Source: Clusia tigrina
Lineage: Eukaryota; Arthropoda; Insecta; Diptera; Clusiidae
Length of the DNA stretch: 64,000 nt
NCBI GenBank assembly: GCA_920105625.2
Contig: OV050033.1
Coordinates: forward strand, 1,902,001-1,966,000
Direction of reading: 5' to 3'
Shown: positions 44,086-56,679 of the stretch, one piece after another
How positions within the stretch are numbered: position 1 is the first letter of the stretch
Layout of the letters: each line of letters starts with the position of its first letter
The notes under the pieces: model-generated
What the model was told of the DNA's origin: nothing
Database searches by the model: none
What the model saw: only the letters and a program-made list of their open reading frames with translations
Made by a program: the position numbers and the translations under genes

Positions 44086-46750
44086 CATTTATTCCCCGCA
44101 CTCTCATGAGGAGCAAACATAAAATGTTCCATAAATGATGTTCTCGTTGGTTGGGCGACTTCTGTGCATCGGTGTGCTGGTGGCTTAGGTGGCTCTCTCA
44201 CCACAGCGCCTTCGCTTAGTGTGCTGCCAGGATGAGCGCGGGGCTGCTTTAGATGTCATTTAACGCTTAATTTAAGCAACTTAAATTGTCACCTTGTCAG
44301 GCTGTATCCTTTAACGTGCCATACACGAGCACTGCGCAATCCGATGTGTCAATCACTGTCAGGCTAAACTTGAACTTTGCCGAGTGACGGTCCTTTGGCT
44401 GTGGCCTGTTGGCTGCTCGCTACTGGCTGCTTGGTATGCATTTGGCGCTTTGTGTGCCATGAGTTGTAGCGCGGAACATGGCAGCCATAACAATGCACCA
44501 CCGCACACACGCACACGCACACGCTCCTACTCACACAGCCACACGTCTGCGCATGCGTATGTCTTCTGCTGCCTGGCTGCTTTTTCCGTTTTTTGTCGGT
44601 TTTTTTGTCAGGGACAAATGCCAGGTGTGAAACAAGCGCGATTAAATCAAATGGCGCGTACGTGATCGATTTGTGTTGAGCACTTCGCAGCCGCTTTGTG
44701 AGTGCGCTGGAGCAGCGCGTTGGTGCACGCATGCGCACCACGGCCGCTGCGGCGCACGCTTTCGCATTTTTCGAGCGCGACGGAGGCACCTCGGGCGGAG
44801 AAGGTGCTTGCTTTGCCGGCCGCTGCTTATTTGCTATTTTTGGTTTGATTAGCGGCTTAAGTGCTGCTCGGCGTTGAGAAATGTGCGCTGGACATGCGAC
44901 ATTGTGTTATGCCACGCATGCGCCTATAATGGCTGTCGCTCGATTGCCGCCACTACAGGAAAATTGCTCATTAATGGCATTAAAATCTGCTGCTCAAATT
45001 GGCATTTCAGTTTAGCAATGCTGAAGCAGCGCGCAAAATACGTTGCCACGTTGTTGAAGCGCGGGTCCACGGCGGATGGGTGAATGTCACCGACGGCGGC
45101 ACTGGCATAAAGCAGCAAAATAATCACCCTATTCCCGTTGTCGTGATGAAAAAGCGACTAGCGAGAGGAAACATATATTTCGGAGTTGGTTGTTGTGTGC
45201 AACAACACGACAACGGGTTCTGCCAATACAAGTGTATTCCTTAAGGACAGGTAGATGACAATGGCACTCATGCGATCGCTAATGCAAATGGCACAGAGAC
45301 TCCTTTACCGACTACACAGACTTCCTGTACACCATTTGGAGGCAACCTTGAGTGTGAATTAACTAAGAGTACTTTGGGAGCATTGGCAAACGTTTGGAAC
45401 TATCACCAGGTTTAACTTGACTGACCCTTGGAGCGGCACTTTCAAACTAGTTCCATATAAGTACTGCCAGATTGTGGGTAGTAAATCCCGGCGGAATTGT
45501 TCTCTTCTCCTTATATATTTTATGGGAAGGCAGAAATAATGCTCGGAGCATCACAAACGAACCGTATAATGAGTCTTCTGGGTCATTATTGGGACACAAA
45601 GAACCAACAATAACGACAAGCTTTAAAATGTTCCAAAGAGGCAATTAAATCCGTTGCCCCACATACTCCTTTGAGCCCACAAAAAGCCCCATACCAGAAA
45701 CTATTGATACCGTCATGGGAATCATACTAAGGGATACAGCCGGGCCGATTGTAGAGATATTGAGTTATCTTTGGGTGTCTCCATGCGCCGCTTTCAACCA
45801 CTCTTGCCTGGACTGGTCTCAGGAGTCTTTATGCCCATTGGCTACAGCTCAAATTGTCTGCAAAAGCAGACACGACCCGGTTGGAGTTAGCGACGGCTGC
45901 AGAAACCGATTGAGGAATTGCTATGAACCCAGAAGCACTATCTGGATTCTCAGCGTTGGGAACACAATTGTGGCTTCATTCACAGTTGCCATAAGGGCAT
46001 ATTCACAGTGGTCATAAGGGCAGTATTCCACTGGACGATTGCCGTACGGTTAATGTCGCAGGGTGTGACTGCAATTGCTTCCCAGAGGCTTTTTCCTGTG
46101 CTTATTCATACAGCAAAAATGATGTTTCATTGAGCTGAAGAGGCGTGCTGGCTCCCTTTGAATATATTGTTTCAGCGGAGCTTCCAGGTTTGTTCAAATG
46201 GTTCCGTCAGATGCTTAGGGAAATGAAGTAGAGTTGCATGGACAGAATTTTCCGGCCTTCTTTTGTCACTCTTCCCGACTTGCAGATGCTAATGTCGTCT
46301 GCTCCTTTACAATTCCCCGTCTGGCAGATGATTATGTGGTCTGCTCCTTTACAATTTCCCTTCCTTGGAGACAAAATCGTTGTTCTGTGTCCAGAGTTGG
46401 AGGTAAATATTTGTTCGGTTGATTTTTTTCTTTATTTCCACTCCACTCATTCAGAAAATCCAGATTCTTGGAAAATATTCTTTGAAATTTCTTAATTAAC
46501 ACTTTGGGGCCGAAAAGAATGATGGCAGCGTTGAAATGCTGATGATGATTATGAGGATGGCGATGGTTATTCATGAGCCAACACGCTCAGCTCGTACGCT
46601 ACCCATGGCGCAGCGAAGGTTAAGTGTACAATTTAAATGTTGCCATAAACAAGAGCAATTTAACAAAAATCTTCGGTCGTAAAAAAGCAGTCGATACACG
46701 GCAGAGGAATACATATTTAATAAAGCATGGCGGTGAACGAGCCACCGACC

Positions 46751-46803
46751 TAACAACCAACCAACCAACCAACTAACCAGCCAGCCAGCCAGCCAGCCAG
46801 CCA
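46751..46803. repeat. CCAA/CCAG tetranucleotide microsatellite
   Basis: AACCAACCAACCAACC grading into AGCCAGCCAGCCAGCC. Confidence 0.9.
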
Positions 46804-46908
46804 ACGAGACCGCTCCTCCGGTGGTCCAGTTGGAATAAAAATGAAAAAAGAAACAAATTTCTCAAACAAATCATTTAAAAAAATTAAAAAAGAGTTGAAG
46901 AAGTAACA

Positions 46909-46936
46909 CTACAACAACAACAACAACAACAACAAA
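46909..46936. repeat. CAA microsatellite
   Basis: About nine CAA units. Confidence 0.9.
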
Positions 46937-47342
46937 AGGCAAAAAAAAGAACTAACAACGAATCATGAAAAATACATAAATCGATTATATGGTGCAACCG
47001 AGAGATGCTCACCGAGATACTTGTGTAAATATTGAAAGAATGAAAAGATCCCATGAAGAAAAGAGAAAAATTAAATACAGATTCCCACATTCCTGCTGTG
47101 TCCATAATGGCCGCTCGCATGCGGTTGTATATCATAATCTTAACAACTCTTAACAAGCCAGAACAAATTCCAAAATTCAACAAAGCAACAAAAAGTGGAA
47201 GAAAATAAAGAAAAAACCCCAATGGAACGCTAAAAAATGAAAACGTTGAAAGCAGCTAATCTGCGTTTGCGTTTGCGTTTGCGCATGCGCAGCCTTCATT
47301 TTAACTTCGACCAGCGCAGCCATTGAATGTGGCAATAAAACG

Positions 47343-47394
47343 AACACACACACACACACACACATACATAGAAACACTCACACACACACACACT
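47343..47394. repeat. CA microsatellite, interrupted
   Basis: Two ACAC runs separated by ATACATAGAAACACT. Confidence 0.9.
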
Positions 47395-47765
47395 CAGATA
47401 GAGAGGAGAACACGCGAACTCACACTCACGAATTGTGAACGCGCTTCTCCACTCCAGCAGCCACGAAAGTCCTGCGCCTGCCTTTTCGCTCGCTGGCGCT
47501 GAACGGCGTTCCAGTTGAAGATATTGATGACGAGGTTGTTCTTGGTCTTGTTGCTGTTATTGTTGCCGCGTGTGTTGTTGTAGCTTTTGACCCGCCTCGC
47601 GAGCTGCATGACTTCTTTGTGCTTTCCACCACCACCACCAATCTTTGTTGGCATTCTTTTGTGTTTTTGTGTGTTTTGTTACTGCTCTTTGAAGTTTAAT
47701 TGAAACAGCTTCTGTACCTGTCTGCGGCGGCGCTTTTCAATCATCACTCATCACTCTCACCAACA

Positions 47766-47866
47766 ACATCAACATCATCATCGGCATCGGCATCGGCATC
47801 CTCATCGGCATCGGCATCCTCATCGTCATCGTCGTCGAAGTCGTGGTCGTGGTCGTCGTCATCATA
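47766..47866. repeat. CATCGG/CATCCT hexamer-type repeat
   Basis: Imperfect (CATCGG)n with CATCCT and CGTCAT variants. The Asp/Ala-rich reading on the minus strand is a by-product of the repeat. Confidence 0.85.
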
Positions 47867-48190
47867 ATCAGGCCTCATGTTATTCAGAGTTGTGCTTTGT
47901 GTTTTACATTTGAATGCCAACAAACGCGTTTGGGCCCGGCCGAAGCAAAGTTTTTGGCTGGTCATGTGGACTTGATCGGGGCGTTCTGGAACTCTATGCT
48001 CAGTGTAGGTCATCTTTAGCCTCGCCACTGATTGGAACGTGATTAATCTTCATGATTTCTACGGATTAAGTTAAGGTTTGACCTGGACTATCATCATCTG
48101 AATCCACATTAGCAAACAGCGCCCCAAAGTATGCAATTATTCCCTGAGCCTGGTGCATTTTGTCGGGACCCTCCACATTGTAGTCTATTC

Positions 48191-48405
48191 AAGGAGTATT
48201 CAAGGGTGTTCTGGAACCAATAAATACCACATGACCATATTGCAGTACTTTCATGCCAGAGCAAAGTGTCTAACTAGAAGTAAGGAGTATTCTGAGGTGT
48301 TCTGGAACTAATGAACTGCTTTCCCTAGATATATTCTAAATTCACGACCACATGGCCACATTGCGGTACTGTCAGGACAGAATTTAACTGGAAGTAAGGA
48401 GTATT
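48191..48405. repeat. Diverged direct repeats of about 100 bp
   Basis: AAGGAGTATTC starts units at 48191, 48282 and 48396; within the units GTGTTCTGGAAC, CACATG, CCA.ATTGC.GTACT and TAACTAGAAGT/TAACTGGAAGT recur in the same order. Two full units and the start of a third. Confidence 0.7.
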
Positions 48406-51400
48406 CAGGGATGCTAACCCTTTCCCTTCCCTTATTCGAAGTCCTTTAGATTGAGCATATTTACTTGAACTTAAGAATTGTGGCTTTGTGCGTCATCTCC
48501 GCTATCGCCATTATAATTCTATCCATGATCATCGTTATCCTCATCATTACTGCACTCACCTCCAGTCTCAAAGCGTCGTATTTGTTCTTTGGCCCATTGT
48601 TTGGCTATCGTGACACTCACATTAGGCAGCTTGGCTCTATTCGGTTGAAGACCTTTCTCTGTTGGTGGTCGTGTTTGCTCTTAGCTCCTCCTGCGCCACT
48701 GAGCGTTCCCAAATGCGCCACACACCAACACACTTACTCACTCTTCTGTATTTTTGCCGTGGCGGAAATAGCGTCTAGATTTGGTTTCGTGTGCTCCGCT
48801 TTCACGATTCGTCTTCATCAGTTGTGAAGACTCGCAGCGTGTTCCTCCTTTCCCGCTCCGTTTGTTGACTGAAGCCATTTGCGCCGTCATTGTTCGGCGC
48901 AGTTTTTGTTGCTTCCGTTCGGTTATCCTTTCCGTGTGGCATTGGCCGCCGTCGTTTGGTGGTCCTGCTTGGCGCTCAAATATTTGACCAATTCGTGCAT
49001 GGTAATTAATGAACAAAATGATGTGTGCCTTTAAATTGCGTTTTATTTGCCGCTTAAATCAGCATTTATGGCGGCTTTGCTGCGCATCCACGCTGTCCTT
49101 GTTAAGTGGCTGGCGTTCCTTTCCTCTGTGTGGTTGGTTGTGGTCTGCTGTTGCCTGTTTTAACCATATTGTTAGCAGCTTGTTAGCCCTGTTGTTGTCG
49201 TGTTTCAGAAAATTATACTTTATGGTTTTTAGTAATTTCCTGCAAGCATAAAAAATGTTTGGCGTGCCGTGGGCAAAGCAGATGAAAGTGAACGACGAGG
49301 AGGAGGTGGAGGACGAGGAAGAGACTGCTGGCCTGGCTCCTGCAGCAGGTATGATACGGATACCAATTTCATTCATTTTATAATCAATTTATTTGCTTTG
49401 TCGAATTGATTTTTAAACGACTTCATCCGAATAAAGTGTGAGCAACAAAGGATCATTGAAAAGTTCTCATAGGATGCTTCTTGCACATTGCAATATGGCG
49501 ACCAAATCGCAGAGAAGTGACAGTTCAGTTTTGAGACACTTGAATATCCATAAATAAAAGTACTGAATTGGTATCGTGAATCTGAGCATGATTCATACTC
49601 ACAAACTTTGAATGCTGGAGCAACGTGAAAGGAGGAAACGTATATTCCAAGGAGCACGTGGTGCCATCATTTGTATGAAGCAAACGAAGTCTGCAAAGAA
49701 CAGCAGTGAATCTGAACTATGTGTACGTGGACGATTCTTACTCCTCAATTTAAAAGCTCTTGAATCTATGCCATAAGGAATCGAAGAGGACCTGAGAGCT
49801 ATTGGTGACAAAACAGGATTAGAATCGTCTTGGAAGAGATGTTTTGAAGATGTTCGTTTAATGGGGGCCTGTGTATGGCCAAAGTGTGTCTTGTGGCCGA
49901 GGGTCCGTACCCCAGCATAGCAACTTAAACCTTCGTTTAAGACTAAGGAAACTTAGCACCCAACTCAGTGGTAAGTTTCCTTAGAACTGTTGGACTAATG
50001 GAATACCCTTAATAAATAAATGCAGAAGGAGTACAATAAATCAAATTGGTCGAGATACATTTTCCCTCTTTGTTTCATTCATTCAAGAGGTGTTGGTCCA
50101 TTGAGGATTGTGGTAGTATCAAATGCGAGATCTAACTTAGAAAGGATACCACTTTTTGACGTCTCTAAGAAAATGCCGGTGTTTCTCATGCATCTGTCAG
50201 GTTTCAGTTTGGGATTCACTGGTATAGTACGCAGGGACTATCCACGGTAAAAATCGATTTAAATTGCCACGGATTCTGGCAACTGAGCAAACGTACCTGA
50301 AGGCTGGAATACACACCGCGGCTGACTCACTTGTATGTTCTTGTCTGATCTCGCTAAAAGTAGATTAAGGAAGGGGGAATCCAATTGCCACTTATTCTAA
50401 ACTTTCTGTCTGGTTTTCTATCCCATTCAACCATACAATCAATGAGGAAGTGGTGACTTTGGATAATTTTGCAGTTCCACTGGACTATGACTCCTACTAT
50501 TACACAGGGGTCTCCAAGTCTATGTTCCAAGCACTCGAATATGTCCAACCATAGGTACGTTGTCCACATATGTCCCCCTCAGTGGTAATTGGAGATGTAC
50601 TAACCTAAATTGCGGTATCAGTGGCAACTGAGTGCGGGTGGCTTTACCTCTCTTGATGGTCTCTTTTGGATTAATACGGTTCGAGGGGTTCAATTTATTT
50701 AAAACGAAGCAATAATAAAAGAAAATTTTCGTACTTCCATTAAAAATTCTTGAGATCGATACGAGTATATTTCAAAAATCCCTCTTCATCTCATTCCGGT
50801 GTGCCCGGGGATAATATAATCACGGTGTTTCTGTGCCATGGTATTTTTTTTGACATCATTTTACCCTCTTTGTGGTAAAAATTTCGATCAATGCTGAGGC
50901 TTCACTTAAACTCATTGGGTTATTACAAATTGGGGTTTTACTTGAGGTCAATTCCTTGAATAAAGGACCGACTTTCCGATATATTTCACTTTACTAATAT
51001 AGACAATTTGATTGGATTTCGATACCAAAGAAAAAATGAGAACCTCTTCATTGGACAAATTTGGATTCCGCCACTGATTAACGTAGACAAAGGAACGATT
51101 TCTTTATGAAAACTCCACGATAGAGATAACGCGAGTGATGGTCATTAATGAAGCAGTTCTTCCATACAACAGTGAAGATAAGTGTGGTTCCATTGACGAT
51201 CTTACTTAACTATGATCTGGGGGACCTTCTCCCTTCCTTACTTCTTCCGAAGTATTCTATAAATTTATGTTCTCGAGTTTTTAGAGTCGATAAGAACCCA
51301 TACATTTCTTTTTCAGAGATTTCAGGTTCGAATTACTTCAAATCCTATCTCGATGTATTAATTTTGGACCTTTCCAGTATGTCTAGAACCTTCGAATCAT

Positions 51401-53868
51401 GGCCTTGTAACAGGGTCTGGCAATTTTCACTCTCTCCTACATTATTCGATTAGCAGAATTGCCACCCGCCTCGTCTTTTGCTCCTAATTTGAACTGGGAA
51501 TTCGGATAATATTTGCATCCTCTTCAAATACAAGTTAGTCGCATTAAAGCTGCTTGCTACTTTCGGCCTTGCCCCTTTTATCCTCTAGAAAAATTACACA
51601 TTGTCCCGAGCCCGAGCAGTTAAACTACTGAATCTGCCACAGAGCCCACCCTGAAGTGCAAATCGAGCTCGTTTCCCCCGCTCATTTCGCCAATTGAAAT
51701 GCACAAATCGTGTGGCGAAAATTCTGTTCCCAAAGCTAGCAACACTCCAGAAGATAGTCAGTCAATAAATTCACCACAGTCCTAGCCAGCGGAGCAGTGC
51801 TGGAGCTGCAGCAAGGCAGCAGGCAAAACACAGCGATCGAAGCGTACCTGTGGCAATTCAGGCAGTCTGACAGTGTGGCTGGGCCAGCGCGCCATGTGGG
51901 TCCATGTTGGCTCGCACGCATGCCCAAGCGTTGTTTTCTTCTCTCTGCTCCTTTTACGTTTCAATTGTTTTAGCAGACCCTGCCGTCTGCCGTCTGCCGT
52001 CCGCCGTCAGCCGCAGCCGCAGAGTAATGGAGCTGGCAGCACAGCCGCTGAAATGTCGGGGCCTCTGCACAATGAAATTCGTCTTGCAGCAAATTTATAA
52101 GCAGCAGAAAGAGGGAAAAGTAAATAACGCTTGTGACCCATCAACACAGCAGGGTGGGGTTCAAACACATCACCGGGCAGCGGAGTAGAAAAAAATTACA
52201 CAGTATCGATTGAGTATAATCAGTTTTATTATTATCATTAGTATCGGATTTTGGTAGACTACAAGACGTTGGCTCGGCCCAATGCGAGTACACTGAAAGA
52301 AAACGTGTGGCGTTGTATTACGGGCAGACGAACACTTCATTAACGTCACCAGCATGGCAGCAGAAAATGACTCCAACTGAGAAGTTGGTGGAGCAATATA
52401 ATGTGAAGTCGTCAGGCGTATTAATTGATCCTATAAATGATTGAAGATGCGTAATAGTCCCAAAGCAAATTCAGCCGTTGGCTCTATTAAGGCAATGGAC
52501 GGTTGGTCCTTAAAATATATCAAAGGTTTGTGAGAAGAGAGGCGCGTGAGAAGAGAGGCGTATGAAAAATATAGATGCGTTTCATTTTACTCACTTCGTC
52601 CTGAGTCTCTCGGCTTATGTCGTGAAATATTTCTAAAGACTTTGACTGAGTCCTTGCTTGACTGAAGAAAATCGAACACATATTCCCTCAACTAACTCAA
52701 GCCGATTCCAGCCGATTTTAAATACTGTCTGGAACTATGAAATCATCGTAGGACGGTAATCTTAAGATTCTCCTCCTCTTGTTTCACCATCTCGTTAATG
52801 AACCGGGGTTACAGACACGCATCAAGGCTACCACTAGAATGCAACATATGCCACGAGCTTTCGGGAAGACTCGAAGTCGTCCTAGACAACTTGAAAAAGC
52901 TACGGGAGTGAAGCATGAAGTCGAGTATGAAGACTTTTCAGTGGTTCTATGTGAGACTAGATTCAAAACTGAGATGAGTGTTGATAAGAAACTGAAGGTC
53001 ATTGATCCTCTTCCTTGAGTTCCTTCATCAGCCGTCTAGCTGTGACTTCGCTATCAAGTTTTATATACTTATTGGTCTCTATGCAAAAACGGGATTCTGT
53101 TGTTTGCGTATGGGATGAGAGAGAAGAGAACTTTCGAAACAGATTCCCTAGAAATGTGAACTAAATTCGACAATATTTTACCTTCCGTAAGAAGCCGGGC
53201 TAAGTATTTTATATTCAAAAACTATCCGGAAACTGGGTTTCACCTCATTGCAACTTTACTCCTATTCCACAGATTCGTACCCATTTTAAGCAAGAGTAAG
53301 TTTTAAGCTACCATACACAGGCGAGTTTTACAGATTTCTGTTTCTTCCTGCTTGTCCCGAAATGCTTCGTGCGAGAACTCAAAGGTCTGTCCTGGTTTAA
53401 ACCACTTTCAGGCAAACCAGAGCTACGAGTACTTTATCTTCTCTAAAATCTCTACAAATACCTTCAAACAGCTGTTCGCATGCCAGTGCTGCCAAGTTAA
53501 CTCATGTCGCTGAAACTTGGCTGCATGGTGGATTCGAGGTACTCCCGGAACCCGGCAAACGAGGACTCTCTTTCTCATTTCCAAGATGAAAACAATTGAG
53601 TTGCACTTGTCGCCCTCAGCAATGTGCATGCAGGCCCCTTGGGATGCGATATCGTAGCCCGTCATCAACTGGTTTTTTTTACAGTGCAGCGTTTAACTCA
53701 ATGCAAAGATTATTACGAGAGTACGGAAAAAATTGTGGCTAAAACAAAACGTTGTGAAGAACTTTTCGAAAAGGAGCCCTGAAAGCCATTAAAAAACAAC
53801 AACACAGAAAAAATTAAGTGACTTTAAAAAGGGGCAGCAAAGGTGAAGTGGGCTACATGGAGCAAGAA

Positions 53869-53927
53869 GCCAGGCAGCCAGGCAGGCAGGCAGTCAGGCA
53901 GCCAGGCAGCCGGGCGGCCGGGCAGTG
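53869..53927. repeat. GGCAG/CCAG-type tandem repeat
   Basis: Run of CAGGCAGCCAGGCAGG and GGGCGGCCGGGCAG variants. Confidence 0.8.
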
Positions 53928-54360
53928 AGCCGCATCGGGCACACAGGCGAGCACACATGTGAGCGGGCGAGTGAGTGAGGCAGATCTGCTTCTGGTGGGT
54001 CCCAGCATTTCATTCACATTTCGCCCCCAAGGGGCACATGACGGCGCATGTTAACCAACTTTATTATGCACGAAAATGAAACAGATTCAGCGAAATGCCA
54101 ATGTGTGTTTTATTTCTTTCATTTTCAATTTAATTTTTCCTCCGCCGTTTGCGTTCTGCGTTTGGCGTTTGGCGATCTGTGTTTTCAGTTTTCAGTTTTG
54201 AGTTCTGAGTTTGGCGTTTGGGGTTTGCTTTTGTGTGTTTGTTTGCTGTTTGTGCTGTGTTTGGCCAAGAAGAGCAGCGACTGTCAGCAAGTCTGGCATT
54301 TGGTGTGCCACGGCAGACTGTTTGGACACAAGCGGGCCACAAGACACACGGCGAACGAAG

Positions 54361-54404
54361 CTGGCCGGTTGCCTGGCCGGTTGCCTGGCCGGTTGCCTGG
54401 CCGG
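54361..54404. repeat. 14-bp tandem repeat
   Basis: Three exact units of CTGGCCGGTTGC plus two linking bases, followed by a broken fourth. Confidence 0.9.
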
Positions 54405-54689
54405 GTTGCTGCAGCATCGAAAGCATAAAATGCGCATAAAACATGGAAAATGAAGCGATAAAGCTGAGATACACGATCATAAAGTGATTTCATTTCGGCT
54501 TGGGAGCATCTTCTCCGCCCGTCGAGTGCGGTTTCGCATGGGCTGGCGATCCTCCGCCAGGCACTTGGCCTGCCAGAGAGCTGCCCCAGAGCCGTGCCAT
54601 TACTGCCGAGCATTGCGTTTTATTTGCTTTAATAGGTTTAATGTTTTGTCTGTTGAGGTAACATTTTGATTTCCATTTCGTTGTTGCTG

Positions 54690-54752
54690 CGCGTTCTTGT
54701 TGCTGTTGCTGTTGTTGTTGTTGCTGTTGCTGTTGTTGTTGTTGTTGTTGTG
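54690..54752. repeat. TTG/CTG trinucleotide microsatellite
   Basis: GTTGCTGTTGCTGTTGTTG-type run. Confidence 0.9.
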
Positions 54753-56536
54753 TTAGTTTTAGTTTCTGTGGTTGCTCTTCGGCGGTGCATAATTAAGCTG
54801 GGAAACATTTTAGGAATTTTTTCCCCAGGAGTGTGGAGTGCGTGGTGCAGAGTGCAGCATCATTTCAAAATGACGTTTATGTGCGGCTCCGCTTGTGTGC
54901 AAGTGCGTGGCTGTGTGCGAGTGTGTGCGCGCCTTGACTGACATTGAATTTGTGCATTTGGCCGGCGGCTATTTGCGCACATGATTGATTACATCTGCGC
55001 TTAAGCGGGCTGAGCTGTTAATTGAATTAACATGAAGCGATTAAAACTTTGTCAGCCACACCTGCTCTTGGCGGCGATGTCGGACCCCTGCGTACTCGCG
55101 CAGCTTCTTGTGAGCAGATATTCAAAATATCCTCGTCTTCAGCCGCAAGAGATGGATTAGAAAGTCCAAATGAGTGTGGCAAATTTGCATGCTAGAAGAG
55201 CAGTCCCCACAAATTACAATTTACCAGAACAATTGTGGTAATGGCACAGTCAAGAGGCATCATTCAACCAGGACATCAATAAGGCTCGTTGTTAAACTAA
55301 TATTGCAAGAAGCTGCATCGATAAAGCAGGTTGTATATGCATCCCATGCGACGAATCATCACTGCCTTTGGTATGGGTTTGTCACGAATGCAGGAACAAA
55401 ACAGCATTGGTTGCTCAAAGGAGCAAATTGACAACCTTCGAGGCACCATTCTTACTCGCTTGATAAGCTTAGGTTCTGTTTGTTGAACAGAATCTATTAA
55501 TTTTAATCAAATTTCCCGCGGTGTATGAATTGGAACCCTAAAAGTCCTCGTCAGAGACTCGAATTGAGTTTCTTGCCACAACTCACACACGGCTTTTCTA
55601 TTCTTGCTTCTGCAAATATCATTCAGGCAAGGATTCTGACAACTTTTGATGTCAGCAGTCCCTCCAAAATGGTATCACAATGAACCTCTGTGTAAGGGCG
55701 TCAGCTAAGAGTGATGGCTACTTCTCACCCAACCTAAACCAGACAGTATCCTTTCAGATATTATATAAATTTAACTCTTTCTTTCGCAGCATCTGCCGGA
55801 GATATCCAGCAGGTTAAAGGGGAATATTCGTTGGAAAAACTACAGTCACTCCTTGTCACATGATCATTTCATGTGTCCAAAATTCACTGCCTTGACCAAA
55901 TATTTCCAGAAGGGCACTATTTCATTTCCATATTGGTGTGCTCTGCTGGGGTTCAGTTCCTGCTCATGTAAGGATTGGGCTGTCCCTTCGTCCACCTCCG
56001 CCGCGCTCGGCCATAACAATTAATTCTCATCAGCAGGCAATTGAAAACAAATTAGTAAATTGGTGACTAAAATGGTAGAGGAATTTCAATTAAGAACATT
56101 TAAAAAGATTAAAAAGATTCTCGACTTTGATAATGCGCCGTAATTAACGCAGCCATCAAAGGCAACAAAATAACTCGAAACTGCTGCGGCAGGGAAACGC
56201 AAAAAGTCAGGTAAAACGAAACAAAGATGCACAAACAGAACAACAACCGAACAAACACCGCCCATGGTGTTGACTGAAGGTTTCCGCGTGGTTGTTGTTA
56301 TTGTTGTGGAAGCGGAGTTGATGAGCACACACGGAGATGCCACTAAAGACGTGCGCATTGCCCAATAAAAATTGTGGCTTTTGGGTATGCGCAGAGCCCG
56401 CAGTGCAGTGCAACAATGTGCAGATACGAAGCGAATTACATTTCGATGGAGGCGAAGGAAAATCCGCGAGGATGTACCAAAGCTTCAGACAACCTGGTTT
56501 CCCAAAGAAACACAAAGCTGGTTGGAAATCGGGAAC

Positions 56537-56635
56537 CGAAAACCGATTTTTATTAGTCGAAAACCGGTTTTTGAATAACGAAAACCGGTTTTAATTAACG
56601 AATAAATGGTTTTTGAATACCGAAAACCGGTTTTT
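56537..56635. promoter_or_regulatory. Five-unit array of AACCGGTT-type sites, about 21-bp period
   Basis: Units start at 56537, 56558, 56579, 56599 and 56621. Three contain the palindromic core GAAAACCGGTTTT; the first has CCGATTTT and the fourth is degraded (AATGGTTTTT). AACCGGTT is the core recognised by Grainyhead/CP2-type factors. Spacing of 20-22 bp keeps the sites on one face of the helix. Known biology: Grainyhead (NTF-1) has been implicated in Drosophila dpp regulation. Function here is inference; a simple tandem duplication is the alternative. Confidence 0.5.
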
Positions 56636-56679
56636 ATGTTTTCAGTGGATCCATACTCCATGTTTCTATGTTCCTTAAC

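Larger units (their letters stand above)
44086..56536. other. Gene-poor region, presumed dpp upstream DNA
   Basis: No multi-exon gene, transposase or RNA gene recognised over 12.4 kb. Contents: microsatellites and short tandem repeats (listed separately), GCGCATGCGC at 47281-47290, a 42-bp imperfect duplication at 46284-46362, and a 42-codon acidic ORF at 49255-49383. ORFs here are mostly translated simple repeats. Assignment to dpp is by Drosophila synteny only. Confidence 0.45.

Noticed and set aside
46571..46804. Minus-strand ORF reading GWLAGWLVSWLVGWL
   Set aside because: Direct translation of the CCAA/CCAG tetranucleotide repeat.
47394..47654. Minus-strand 86-codon ORF with Gly and Asn runs
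   Set aside because: Overlaps an alternative frame of similar length and contains CCA/TTG repeats; no domain and no splice support.
47744..48028. Minus-strand ORF with long Asp/Ala tail
   Set aside because: The acidic tail is the CATCGG/CATCGT repeat read in one frame, and the start is GTG.
54666..54941. Plus-strand ORF rich in Val/Ala
   Set aside because: Most of the hydrophobic run is the TTG/CTG microsatellite.
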